From Thinopyrum elongatum (taxonomy: Eukaryota; Streptophyta; Magnoliopsida; Poales; Poaceae), in the NCBI GenBank assembly GCA_011799875.1, contig CM022298.1:726794181-726858180 (forward strand): 64,000 bases of DNA. The letters run 5' to 3'. This document shows positions 1 through 10,070 of the stretch, in pieces (position 1 is the first letter of the stretch; each line of letters opens with the position of its first letter). The notes under the pieces are model-generated. The model saw nothing but the letters and a program-made list of their open reading frames with translations, was not told the origin of the DNA and did not search any database. Position numbers and translations under genes: made by a program.

Positions 1-1791
1 GAATTGTCACACTTTTAAGACGATAGGAAGATGCTGCCCCGATGTCATGAGGAGTCCCGCCGTTTCCACCCCAAGGCCCATATGTAAGAACTTGAGACTG
101 TAAACCAATAAAGAAATATATTGGAATATAAAAAGAATGACGAATAAATAATTACGAGAGTAAGAATTGTAACTACGTTCTCTTGCTCCTGTTCCCCTTC
201 TCCTTCTACAGTGCTGTTAATCGTGGTTTCTATCTGTTCCAACTGCTCCTGGTCTTCTTCTTGTTCTTCTTCTGCTGTGGTATGAATCATGGTTTCTATC
301 TGTTCCAACTGCTCAGGTTCTCCTTCTTTTTCTTCTTCTACTGTTCTGTGAGTTATGGTTTCTAGCTGTTCCAACGTATCAATAATAGACCCTATAGTGG
401 GCCTTTTGACTCTGTCATGCTCCAGGCAATCTAATGCAATTGTGATACATTTCTTGACTTGCTGGCAGTATTCTTCCACATGCTTTGATGTTCCCTCTAT
501 CCTTCCCCTCCAATTCAAGTTTACCTACAAAATGGTATTTAAACATGACACAACTGATGATGTTATTACTAATTTAAACAACTACATTATTATTGATCAG
601 ATAATTATGCCCGTACAAGTTCAGTAAATTTATGGCAAGACATGTCTTCATATTTGCTATGGCCATCAGGGCCTGCAATTATTTGTATGATTGTGACGCC
701 TAAGCTGAATACATCATACTTCTCAGAGATTCTGCCCTTCTCTATGTATTCTCGTGGCATGAAGGGACTGCAAGATACAAAAAAGTTACATGTTTTTTCT
801 GTAACAATATTGATGAAAAGAAGTTGATCACATGATCATGAGGTATGAACATACCGTGTTCCGATACAGCGTTCCGTGTTATGGCTTTTTGCTGAGTTAC
901 TAATGAGTCTTGACAGACCGAAGTCACAAATTTTTGGCATCCAGTTCTCATCCAACAATATGTTTGCAGGTTTTAAATCAAGATGGTAAACTGCTCTTTT
1001 GGTTCCATTGTGAAGGAAATTTAGACCCTCACAAATCCCGACAATTATTTTGTAACGTTCGTACCAATCAAGTCCGCAGGATTCGTCTGTAGAAGTTAAC
1101 ATAAAGTTGTATTACCAAGATGTGTATTTAGACTTCAGAAGTATTAACTCTATGTAATGCACGATCATACCAGAAAGATATTCGTCGAGGCTTCCACGGG
1201 AAAGGTACTCAAAGCAGAGAACTCTTTCTATCACGTCAGCCACGACAAGTCTTCCATTGTATTCAGTAACTTGATGTTTTGTTTGATAGCAGTAGCCAAC
1301 TAACTTGACAATATTTTGATGTTGGACATGCACAAGACTAAGAAGTTCATTGTTAAATTGTGGCTCATCAGCAAGGCGCGGTATCAGACTAAGCTTTTTC
1401 ACAGCAATTTCTTCTCCATTATACATTCCCTGTCAAAAAAAAAACAGATTGTATTCATGGGTTTCTTGTACTGTTATCATTTGAGAAACATAAAATCTGT
1501 TGAAATGCCAATGGTGGGGATTTTTATTAAAAAATAAAGCATATCAGGGTACACAGAGTAGCAGTGCGTCGAACAGGCAATAGGCAGGTCAGGGTTCAAT
1601 AGCAGATAGTATTGCACCAGAGAAGAATGAAAAATAGAAAATCGAACTATTAATCATACCCTGTAAACTTTTCCAAAGCCACCTTGACCAAGCATTCGCT
1701 CATCTGAAAAGTTGTCTGTAATTTCTTCTAACAACGCATACGGTATGGCCTTTGGCACTGCACTTAGTATATGCTGTAAACTGTTCGCCAT
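1..1791 (-). CDS. Protein kinase with C-terminal jacalin lectin domain (3' end outside window)
   Basis: Six exons are read on the minus strand: 1660-1791, 1171-1429, 855-1086, 617-767, 177-524 and 1-97. All have GT-AG borders and keep one frame, giving 406 codons before the edge. The start is the ATG at 1791, opening MANSLQHILSAVPKAIPY. The glycine loop GQGGFGKVY begins at residue 35 and the ATP lysine (AVKK) is K55. The catalytic loop is HLDLKPANILL with L166 in place of the usual Arg, so this is a non-RD kinase. DFG lies at 185-187. There is no signal peptide or membrane segment, so it should be cytosolic. Residues of about 310-374 form an acidic linker of three imperfect repeats around EQLEQIET. 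The last exon opens with YGPWGGNGGTPHDIG, the usual start of a jacalin-related lectin domain (mannose or galactose binding). Kinase identity is secure. The jacalin fusion rests on one inferred 79-bp intron (98-176); without splicing the frame would stop at position 45. Confidence 0.85.
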
Positions 1792-2962
1792 GGTAATTTA
1801 TCTCTGAAGAACTTTGACCTTGTACCTCTCTAGGATTTCAGAAATATTTCAATATCAGAAAACAACAAGAACTGTGGGAGATTAATGCAGAAAAAAAAAT
1901 AGAAGCGAGCAGCTTCTCACCAACGAACCATTTTCGCACCTTACCTATATATAAGGAGAGATCATGAATGGTTTAAGACCATCCGTAACACATATAGATA
2001 TAGAACGCTCGGACCAAGCTAGACCAAAAAGAATGATATATATACCACCCAAATATTTTTATATACTACATACTACACGTACATACTCTTGATTTTGATA
2101 GATACTATATACAACATACAAAACTCACATGAGGGTAATTACCACTGGGGGGGTAGGAAACACTTGTTGTACTTTAAAAACATGAGGGTAACTCACATAA
2201 GGGCACCAAAAAGTACGATTTATTATTATTATTTGCAATCGAGATCTTTAAAAGAGTAGAGGATGGAAGTTGTTGGAAAAGATAGCTGAGAAGTTGTACT
2301 TTAGCCGTAGTAGGGATGGACGATCGCTGCGTCAGGAAAGAAGATGCTGTTGGAACGGTGGAGCTGGAGCACACAAAGGGCGCCCGACTGTTGAGCCCGC
2401 CGGGAGCTGGAGCACACAAAGCACAAGTGTCGGAGGCTTGGTGTTGGAGAAATGGGGAGGACCTGTGAGCTCAACAAGCTCTACTATATATATGAGCAGC
2501 CGGAGACAGAACCCAATTTCTGTGGACGTTTCTCGGTACTGTTGTTTCCGCGAAACATCGTCCGGCCGGAAGGGAGAAGAGTCAGCAAGATCAAAACCCA
2601 ATTTTGAAAGACCGCGTTGTTGATTTTTCCTAGCTAGGAGCAGCAGTATACCAAGTCTGCAGTACCAAGTCTTACTGTCACTGTCCGCATTGATGGGCGA
2701 GCGCTAATCAGGTCTGTCCCCGCGGTCCCGCGGCATAAATAATAATGGTACTTATAGCCCACCGCAAACGAGAAACCACTCCAACAGGACAGGTGACCGC
2801 CCACGCTGCTGTTTTCCTCTTCGCCCTGCGTTCGTGATTTCAAATAAGGAAAATCTAAAGAGTCAATAAAACAAAATACGAACATGATAGCATCATAATC
2901 ATTATTATAGCAACAACTATTCATCATATAATTTCTCATAAACAAGTAACAATTCATTCACA
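1792..2962. other. Intergenic, kinase 5' region; no gene seen
   Basis: About 1.2 kb upstream of the kinase gene. It should hold the 5' UTR and promoter of the minus-strand kinase. No ORF here resembles a known family. Both strands contain only short unrelated open frames. Confidence 0.5.
1943..1957 (-). promoter_or_regulatory. Possible TATA box of the kinase-jacalin gene
   Basis: A TATATATA core lies about 150 bases upstream of the kinase ATG (minus strand), with no coding signal between. Position and sequence fit a core promoter, but AT-rich stretches are common nearby, so the call is tentative. Confidence 0.35.
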
Positions 2963-3080
2963 ATATTGAAGTAAAACGTTTGGGATACTTTGGCTGCGTG
3001 TTGATTTGATTCTGTATAGAAACATATTGAAGTAAAACGTTTGGGATACTTTGGCTGCGTTTGGGATACTTTGGCTGCGT
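2963..3080. repeat. Short tandem repeat at the left edge of a CACTA remnant
   Basis: A unit containing GTTTGGGATACTTTGGCTGC occurs at about 2963-2999 and 3023-3060, with a partial third copy at 3061-3080. The first two copies are separated by a 24-base spacer. The repeat abuts the point where the CACTA coding remnant begins, so it marks a rearrangement junction. Confidence 0.7.
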
Positions 3081-3651
3081 CCTCATCGTTCTGTACCCAG
3101 AATCCTCCCATGCTATGTACTTGAACTTATCTAAGAACATCAGGAAAAAGGATTACACGCACATCAAGAGTGTTCTCGATAGTGCCTTGTTAACCTTTAG
3201 CCTGTCTGGTGGATATATCAAGGTGAAAAAGCACAGGAAGAACGGGCTGGGTTTCGGCCATAAGACCGACTTCTGCTGCATCCAGGAACCGTACACCAAT
3301 AAGGCTGATGGATTCTACCTCATGCATCACCTAATCGAGTATAGAAGGGATAATCAACGCCTTCGCATGTCAGCTACTACCAACGATGCCGAGATTGTCA
3401 GCTGGGCCACAAGCATAGGAAAGATACCGGATCATCGAATCCGAGCTGAGTTTTATCACGTACAGTGTGAACTTGCCCAAGTGATCATGAAGGAGGTCCT
3501 CGAACCAATAGGGATGTTCTACCATGGGCCAATCACGCGGGATGATGTCCGAGCACTACTACTCGCTCAACGTCTGGACCTGAAGCCTTTCAAGAAGCTC
3601 GGGTGCTTCCTCCCTGACTATGAAGATTGGACTACCGACATGGAGGACTGA
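3081..3651 (+). pseudogene. CACTA-encoded Ulp1/C48-like protease, C-terminal fragment
   Basis: The open frame continues from the repeat junction to the TGA near 3651 and encodes about 190 residues. The segment SVLDSALLTFSLSGGY, then GFGHKTDFCCIQ and ADGFYLMHHL, matches the C-terminal part of the Ulp1-like (peptidase C48 fold) ORFs found downstream of the transposase in plant CACTA elements. The N-terminal part, which should carry the catalytic His and Asp, is absent. The position where active family members have Cys before Gly-Phe-Tyr reads NKADGFY, so no nucleophile is visible. It is a fragment and probably inactive. Confidence 0.7.
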
Positions 3652-3922
3652 TTGTCGATGACAATGTGTCACTACTGTCTTTCTATGGCAAAACTTTGAA
3701 TTTTATGCACGGCGAAACTCTGTGATGTAATTAAACCGTCCTCCTGAACTAGCGTAGATCGCTCTAGCTAGTTAATTAGTTTGGGTATGAGAAACTTCGT
3801 TATTTATGTTTACTATAGTTTGCTTGTATTTTGCTAATTATGTCTCTTTGTTTTCTTAAGTACATTATGTTGCATATTATCGTCGAATTCATCAACTGAT
3901 GATGCAGGTACATAGATCAGAG

Positions 3923-4177
3923 ATGGCGAAGGACTGCTACGCCATGTTCATTGGGAGGGTTCCAGGAGTCTACGACCACTGGCCAGACGCTCAGGCCCAG
4001 GTGGATAAGTACCCGGGTGCTAGCCACAGAGGGTTCGACAGCAGAGTCAAAGCGGAAAGTAGTTACTTGAGGTGGACGCTCCGACAAGAGCGGGGGCGGG
4101 ACCACCGGTGCCTCAAGTACTACATAGTCGCGCTCTTGCTCATGTTGATCGCTCTTCTCTTTTACATCATGATTTAG
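3923..4177 (+). CDS. CACTA small ORF: RNase H1-type hybrid-binding domain plus C-terminal membrane anchor
   Basis: Eighty-four codons from ATG 3923; an AG acceptor (ending GATGCAG) lies just upstream at about 3906, so an upstream exon is possible. Residues 5-50, including YAMFIGRVPGVYDHW and YPGASHRGF, match the N-terminal RNA:DNA hybrid-binding domain of RNase H1 (the fold also called the caulimovirus viroplasmin domain). The aromatic and glycine pattern that contacts the duplex is kept. The last 20 residues (YYIVALLLMLIALLFYIMI) are a strong transmembrane segment at the very C terminus. No RNase H catalytic domain follows. The gene sits between the Ulp1-like ORF and the CACTA right end, so it belongs to the transposon. 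Function is unknown; binding of nucleic-acid hybrids at a membrane is inference. Confidence 0.65.
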   Translation: MAKDCYAMFIGRVPGVYDHWPDAQAQVDKYPGASHRGFDSRVKAESSYLRWTLRQERGRDHRCLKYYIVALLLMLIALLFYIMI

Positions 4178-4438
4178 ATAGAGATGATGAAACTTGTGTG
4201 TGTGCCATGACCATGCAGTTGCATTTATTCGAGACATGACATGACTTGTGTATCGCTATTTTCGAGATGTGATGATATTTGTGTTGAATGATGATGATGA
4301 TGGTATGACGAGACTACTGTATGTATATGATATGATGAGAATAGTGTATGTTTAGTATGATCTGATGAAACTACTGTATAGAGCCTATACAAATACATCA
4401 CAAATACATAGAGGGGGTATAAATCTGTGAAAGCAGGA

Positions 4439-4675
4439 ATACTAGCAGTAGCGCTGGAAAGCATCTAGCAGCAGCGCTTGCTTTGTTCAAGCGCTACAGA
4501 TAGTTATCAGTAGCGCTGGTCAGGGCAGCGCTACTGCTAACCATACTTACTAGTAGCGCTGGCCAGGGCAGCGCTACTGCTACAACTTAGCTGTAGCGCG
4601 TTAGCAGTAGCGCTGGACCCAGCGCTACTGCTATATGTATTTCAAGCGCTACTAGTAGGCTTTCTCCTAGTAGTG
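4439..4675. repeat. CACTA subterminal repeats and terminal inverted repeat
   Basis: The motif AGTAGCGCTGG and its complement CAGCGCTACTGCT recur in both orientations at least eight times between 4445 and 4655. They end in TTTCTCCTAGTAGTG at the element tip. Such repeats are transposase-binding sites in CACTA elements and can fold into hairpins when transcribed. Confidence 0.8.
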
Positions 4676-5509
4676 AGCTACATGCGATGTGGACCGTTGC
4701 CGTCGCATAACCATCCCTCTGTGTCAAGTCATCGTCCATAGTTTACATCTCCCTGCCGAGGTCAACCACCGGGTCTGAGAGATGAACCCTCATGAATACC
4801 TTTCGGTGGCCATCATAATCCGTAGCGAGTCCACCGCTGCAGGTCGAGAAGTCGCCAAGGACCAACGCCAATAACAGAGGACACCATTGATAACTACCAC
4901 TTCACCGGAGAGAGCCCTACTCAGGCCCGTCTGTCCATGGGCCGACGTGGCCGAAGTCGGAGCATGAAAGCCAGATCAACCTAAGCGCAGCCGCCGTTAG
5001 CCACAAGATCGACACTATGAACCTCCATCAACGTAGCCTAGCCGCCTTTGGGCCAGCAGTCTCGGGAGCATCAGATCTCGGCAGAAGATGCCAGGCCATA
5101 CTGCTCCCTGGCCATGCTACCTCGCGTTGCGTCGCCCGAGAACGTCGCCGCTTTAGATCAAAGCGCCACCGCCTCGTGCACGCTAGCCACCAGCCATCCA
5201 CCATGAATTAAGGCCGCCCCACCGCCGCTGACCCATGCCAGCTGCCTGCCGAAGCGCGCCTACTAGCGCCGCCGAGGAATCCATGCCGCCATGGTTGTAC
5301 AGGACCCAGGCCAAGAGAGAGAAGGCGAGCCAGGAGAATGCCCCACCGCCGCCATCCCTGGACCCGCCCGGGCTTCGCTTGCAGGGCTTCCAGTGGCAGC
5401 GAGACATGAGGGGCGTTGGGAGGACGGTTGTGGTAGCGCGATGGATGGCCTCCCGTGTCGCCAGGAGACGATGCGGGGGCGATCCACTATTCTCGGACGT
5501 GCTTGTGGA
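4676..5509. other. GC-rich interspersed sequence, unclassified
   Basis: The stretch is markedly more GC-rich than its neighbours and has open frames on both strands without family resemblance. It is flanked by the CACTA tip and a LINE fragment, so it is probably repetitive. I cannot assign it. Confidence 0.4.
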
Positions 5510-5810
5510 ATAAGTTGCACTTTGTATTTAAGCACCCTCTGAATAGCAGCCAAGCAAAAATAATAATATTGTGAGGAGCCCTTGATCTCTAGATAAGGGC
5601 TGCATATTCATCTTCGACATCCTCATGCGAGAGGATTTTGTAAGCCATCCTGGAGGAGAATGTCGAGCCGTGGATAAGGAAACGCTCATCTGGATCGTCA
5701 TTAAGCTGGAAGTCCTGCAACGACAAAGAAAGAGCAGCAAGCTTGCCTGAGGCGGCCGTGGTTAGCCTGTTCATCAGGTTTGCAGGTAGCCCGTACCGCA
5801 TGACATGAAC
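5510..5810 (-). pseudogene. LINE reverse transcriptase region fragment (zf-RVT part)
   Basis: On the minus strand, the frame containing LSLQDFQLNDDPDERFLIHG is followed, after a stop, by IIIFAWLLFRGCLNTKCNLF. Both are typical of the region after the reverse transcriptase in plant L1-type LINEs. It is short, interrupted by stops, and lacks the polymerase core, so it is a dead fragment. Confidence 0.6.
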
Positions 5811-6036
5811 TAATGGGATGTGTATGTTTGTGCAGTGGGAATATAGTGTGATAATGTGTGATTGAGCTCATGTGTGGGACTTATGGATTCTGAGCCTTTT
5901 GCTATGTAATGTGTGATAATGATGTGTGAGACTTATGGATTGTGAGACCAAAGTTATGTGTGACAACTCTGTAATGTGAGACCTAACTTAGTTCTGACAA
6001 AGTTTTTGGTTTTTGAACATATGGGATACCTATGGT

Positions 6037-6276
6037 GGCCTAATGATGCCAAATTTTTTTCTCTGACAATACCCATGGTGACGTATCTTTATATGTATGT
6101 TAATTCTCACATATATATGTAAATATTAATCTTTTTTAGAATTATTTGTAATATTAGGCCTAATGATGCCAAATTTTTTTCTCTGACAATACCCATGGTG
6201 ACGTATCTTTATATGTATGTTAATTCTCACATATATTTGTAAATATTAATATTTTTTTAGAATTATTTGTAATATT
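6037..6276. repeat. Tandem duplication, 120-bp unit, two copies
   Basis: The unit starting GGCCTAATGATGCCAAATTT occupies 6037-6156 and repeats almost identically at 6157-6276. Differences are a few bases, including one A/T-run length change, so the duplication is recent. Confidence 0.9.
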
Positions 6277-6280
6277 AGTC

Positions 6281-6312
6281 AAGACGTGCATTTGCACATG
6301 CACGCTCACTAG
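6281..6312 (+). mobile_element. Possible Helitron 3' terminus
   Basis: A short hairpin, GTGCATTTGCAC (6287-6298), is followed 10 bases later by CTAG (6309-6312) and then T. This is the 3' end format of plant Helitrons (hairpin, 10-12 bases, CTRR, insertion before T). No matching 5' TC terminus was located, so the element is only inferred. Confidence 0.35.
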
Positions 6313-6329
6313 TAATAAAGGGTATGCAT

Positions 6330-6860
6330 ATGCTCTATAGTTTTTATTTGTTCTACAATATTTTTTATACCAAAGATAGAAAATTATGCACACTAGAAAT
6401 CTGTGTGAAGATATTAGTTAGAAACTTGAGTTCTTGAGCTTTCTATAAGGATATTTTACAATAGTTGTGAAGACATAAAAACACATATAACGATGCATGT
6501 TAATTTGCAAAGGGATATTATTTTTTTCATTATTATGTTTTGTGATCAAGGAGGGTTTTCAATTCAACCAAGGTTTTTTTGTCAGAAATTTTAAGAGAAA
6601 AACACTAACGGATTTTTTGTTGCAAAATGCAATTTTAGTTGACCACATGTGTATTTGCAAATATAGATATTCGAGTTATAACAAATAACATTTTATCTTA
6701 AAATTTTAACATCATCATTGCAGTATTTATTGTTGTCAATATAGTAAAAATATATGAATTATGATCTTATGTTGATGTAATAATCATAGATAGCTAAAAA
6801 TGTTTGGCATAAAATGTATATTATTTGAAAAATTGTTCAGACAGTTTTATGATAACAAAA
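6330..6860. repeat. AT-rich duplicated segment, copy 1
   Basis: It shares long diverged blocks with 21495-21990 and 35822-36275, for example TTCTTGAGCTTTCTA, a Helix-poor AT-rich middle, and TAATCATAGATAGCTAAAAATG. No coding capacity is visible. Its repeated occurrence upstream of the NLR/SNF2 duplicon copies suggests it is part of that duplication, though an independent AT-rich repeat family cannot be excluded. Confidence 0.6.
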
Positions 6861-7739
6861 AATAAATCACAAGTGTGATATTTAGATTTGATAATGTCTT
6901 AGAAAATAAAACAAACGAATGACGTAATCCAGTTAAACAGAGACATAAATGACATGGTAAAATAACTGATACTTGGTCTAAAAAATTGTATAAGCTTTTA
7001 AACGAGCATGCACACCTCCTAAAACATCAACATCGGCTTGTCACATTAATATTACTGAACCGAGTGAATTTTTTAACAAAAAACAAATTTTCCCCCAATG
7101 GAAATCAAAACTATTAAATGAAGCTTGATGTTGATATTAATAACACATATGTTATGTTTTGGGAGCTGTTTGATCCTTTTGATATCACTTTTACCCTTTT
7201 TTCACGAAGTCGCTTGCTTTTTTGTGCATTTGTTTTAAGAACATGATGGCATGATATTTTTGTAGAAAAAAAATTAATGTGATGAAATTTTTACAATCTA
7301 CTGACCACTTGTTCAGACAATTCAGTTTTGCAAGAGGTTACTTCAGTTTGTATATAGGGTTTTGTAGTGGAGCAACTTTTTTGATCAGTTGTACTTGACT
7401 ATGTAAACATCAATAAATACTTATCTTTGTTTCAAGACAAAATTATGTCAATTGGTGGTAAAATGATAAAATCATGTTTATTCAACATGACTGCTAAGGA
7501 TGTTGCTGAATCTGCATGGGTATGGGGAGGACAAAAATGAATGGATGGAGTTTTGTGGGGTTTATTAGATGTCAGATTCCTAGATGTTAAAGGTTGAGGC
7601 TTGCTGATGACTGAGGTGGTAAGTAGTTGCTGAGCATTGTTGTGTTGTTGTATTGTTTGCCTCGAAATGATCAACGTCTTGAACTGGAAATTCATAAGAG
7701 TCGTGTTGTATTTTGGTTTAAGTCTGGATTATGTAACCT
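6861..7739. other. AT-rich intergenic; no gene seen
   Basis: No family-like ORF or clear terminal repeats were found. In the duplicon order this is where an NLR gene would be expected, but no NB-ARC or LRR coding sequence remains. Confidence 0.4.
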
Positions 7740-8808
7740 TGATGTGTTGATATTACAATAAAAACAATTGCGATGTTTACAATGCATTCATATTGATGAG
7801 ATTTTGGAAAAAACTTTGTATGTACCAGTGTTGCCACGTTGCATGCGTTAAGTCGGAACTATTTTTTCTTTTTCGACAAATTTGCTTTACTACCATTTTC
7901 TTCTTCTTCGGGGACTGAACCTCATAGACTGCATTAATTTTGAATTTGGAAGACCCAGGGACAACACACCCTAGCTTCGTCTCACCGTTCGTTCCTTATA
8001 GTAGCATAATCATAGTAAATCTGTCGTAACTTATTAAATGACCTGTCTCCAAGACATGCTTGCATTTGTGTATCGGTGTCGTTAGCATGTTAAAAGTCTT
8101 ATGTGCTTAGCATGAGGGGGCATTCATCTAAATCTTCATCTTGATTAGTATCTGAACAATGAACAATGAGCAGGCAGGCAAATGGATGCCTCTTTTGACA
8201 TTTTGAGATGTGCTTTGAAGGGTGTGGTTGATGAAACTGATTGATTGCTTCATCATTCTTTGTTGCCTTTCAGCCGTTGCAAATTCAATCAAAGATCTAT
8301 AGATGCATCACTGCTTTGACTTTAATTGATCATGTTTGAGTGAAGCCTTTTTTTGGCAGGGGGACAGTGAAGTCCTGTTTGATGAAGCATTTTCTTTCTG
8401 TGTACCAGATTCACAAGAGTACACAAAGCATTTCGTTTGAGTTGAAGAGATTTTTTCTCTCTTTTTGGATTCTCACCAGAACAATGCCATATACTGGCAT
8501 TTATATAATATATTTTTCAAAACTTTAACAGATTGGTTGGTTAGCGCAGAAAGAAAAAGACAAAGTTGAGATGGCTATCGTACCACGTGCCAACAACTAA
8601 TACTTGAAATATTTTTCGTAAACAAAGGGCACGGGACTACTTGAATATTTCATATTTCCCAGCTCAAATGGAAACGAAAAATCAGAGTGTCCAAACACAA
8701 AAACAGAGCAGGTGGAAAAGATAGACCACAACATAGCAGAGCAGAGCAGAGTCAGCCAAACTCAAACATCAGTGAATTATAGAGCAGCTGCTGCTTAAGG
8801 TTCAGAGT
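7740..8808 (+). repeat. NLR 3'-flank duplicon, copy A (no NLR left)
   Basis: Blocks match the 3' flanks of both NLR genes: TTGAGATGTGCTTTG followed by AGGGTGTGG (compare about 15327-15350) and TATAATATATTTTTCAAAAC then GATTGGTTG (compare 15700-15730). It ends near 8800 in GGTTCAGAGTTA, matching the end of the SNF2 last-exon copies, where a MITE is inserted. It is a decayed copy of the unit that elsewhere follows an NLR. Confidence 0.6.
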
Positions 8809-8810
8809 TA

Positions 8811-9184
8811 GAGCATCTCCACCCGTTCCTCCAGGACACCCCCAGGACACCTTTTTAGGCTCGGACGGTGCTTTTTGCCGAAAAACGGCCCAGTCATGCC
8901 CCCAGCGCCCCCCAGGACGTCGAAATAGCGCCGGCAAACCCAGCGCGTTGGGGGCCTCTTGGGGGCGCCGGCAGAAGTTTCGGCGAATCGTGTCGTCCCA
9001 CGTGTCCTTTTTCTTGGCCCACTTAATCATCTCCCTCACAAACTTTTGGTTGGGGTGGGGTGTGGCTGGGAAGATGCCCTCCCCATGCACCCCTATTTCA
9101 GCCGGATGAAGCATTTGGCCCCCCAAGACACCAACTTTTTTGGTTCGGTGGTGTTCTCGGGGGCTCCAACGGCTGAAGATGCTC
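8811..9184. mobile_element. Tourist-like (PIF/Harbinger) MITE, 374 bp
   Basis: Terminal sequences are GAGCATCTCC at the left and GATGCTC at the right, and both sides are flanked by the 3-bp target duplication TTA (8808-8810 and 9185-9187). TTA/TAA duplication and GAGCATCT ends are diagnostic of the grass Harbinger group. No transposase is encoded. It is inserted in the remains of duplicon copy A. Confidence 0.8.
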
Positions 9185-9187
9185 TTA

Positions 9188-9651
9188 ATCTGTCCTTTGG
9201 CTTGAAATCCCCGCCGACTTGCTCTGCACCTCTTCATCACGCACCTGACGGTGGGGTCCACAGACCAGCACAACTCACACGTAAGTCTGCTGCCGACTTG
9301 CTCTGCTTCTCTTCATCTTCAGCTTCAGTTAGTAGTAGCACTACCTTGTGACACTGTGTGGACACCGTGCCTCTACCTGAGAAGAGATAAGGCCTCTCTG
9401 AGGTGTGGCTGTGACATTTTGTCCCCAGATTAGGCTTTGGCGGTCTGGGTTTGTTGCCACACTTTTTGGGTCCCGGAGAAATTTCCCGGCAAAAGCGCTC
9501 AGTGTCCGTGACATGACTGACGAAGAAGCACTTGAGCAGCAGCATCACCCCACCCCCGCCCTGATCTAGGCCAAGGATCCAAAGGAGGCGCGGAAGTGAG
9601 CTCCGTTTCTCCCCTCCTCCTCCTCGTCCAGGCAGCAGCGCAAGCGCAACC
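9188..9651 (+). promoter_or_regulatory. NLR1 upstream region and probable 5' UTR exon
   Basis: The segment ends in a strong donor, GCAACCAG|GTGAGCG, at 9651/9652. An acceptor TTTGCAG|GGCAATAAC near 10972 leads to the NLR1 start, implying a 5' UTR intron of about 1.3 kb. NLR2 shows the same arrangement (donor at about 24082). The transcription start is not visible. Confidence 0.45.
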
Positions 9652-9944
9652 AGGTGAGCGCCGCCGCCGCCGCCACCCCTTGAACATTTGCTTCTTTTTA
9701 AACTGCAGGTTTACTGGCGATTGCTACTTGTTGTCTCTTGCTGCGATCCTTGTTCCTTCACATTTCACTTTTGGGCGACTGTACTGCAGTTATTTTACTT
9801 GCAAATTGTCTTTTTTTCTTTTACCAAGAGACTTGAAGCCTTCGATTCCCATTTGTACAGGCCAGAAATTTACCACTAGCTTAAAGCTTTCCCTTTTCTG
9901 AAAAAAGAAAAGGCAAATTAGTCACAGATCTATATATTGTAACA

Positions 9945-9962
9945 GGGGGGGGGGGGGGGGGG
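9945..9962. repeat. Homopolymer of 18 G
   Basis: An uninterrupted G run lies in the inferred 5' UTR intron of NLR1. Its exact length is likely to be unreliable in assembly and variable in populations. Confidence 0.95.
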
Positions 9963-9991
9963 AGCAGATTTATCAGGAGGCCTATAGACTA

Positions 9992-10070
9992 CTCCCTCTA
10001 AAGAAATATAACACCCTTTAGATCACTAGAGTAGTGATCTAAATGTCCTTATATTTGTTTACAAAGGAAG
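9992..10070. mobile_element. Stowaway MITE, 79 bp
   Basis: CTCCCTCTAAAGAAATATAA at the left pairs with the complement at the right (CTTATATTTG...AAAGGAAG). TA target duplications flank it at 9990-9991 and 10071-10072. It is a typical short Stowaway inside the NLR1 5' UTR intron. Confidence 0.8.

Larger units (their letters stand above)
3081..4675 (+). mobile_element. CACTA (En/Spm) element, right-hand remnant
   Basis: The segment holds the end of a Ulp1-like ORF, a small tail-anchored protein ORF, a field of subterminal repeats, and a terminus. Read on the minus strand, the terminus at 4675 begins CACTACTAGGAGAAAGCC, the CACTA terminal signature. The left half with transposase and the opposite terminus is missing; the break is at the tandem repeat near 3080. 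This family differs from the CACTA at 58,983, which has other subterminal repeats. Confidence 0.85.

Noticed and set aside
7432..7695. 87-residue minus-strand open frame
   Set aside because: No similarity to known proteins, no conserved copy in the other duplicons, AT-rich setting.
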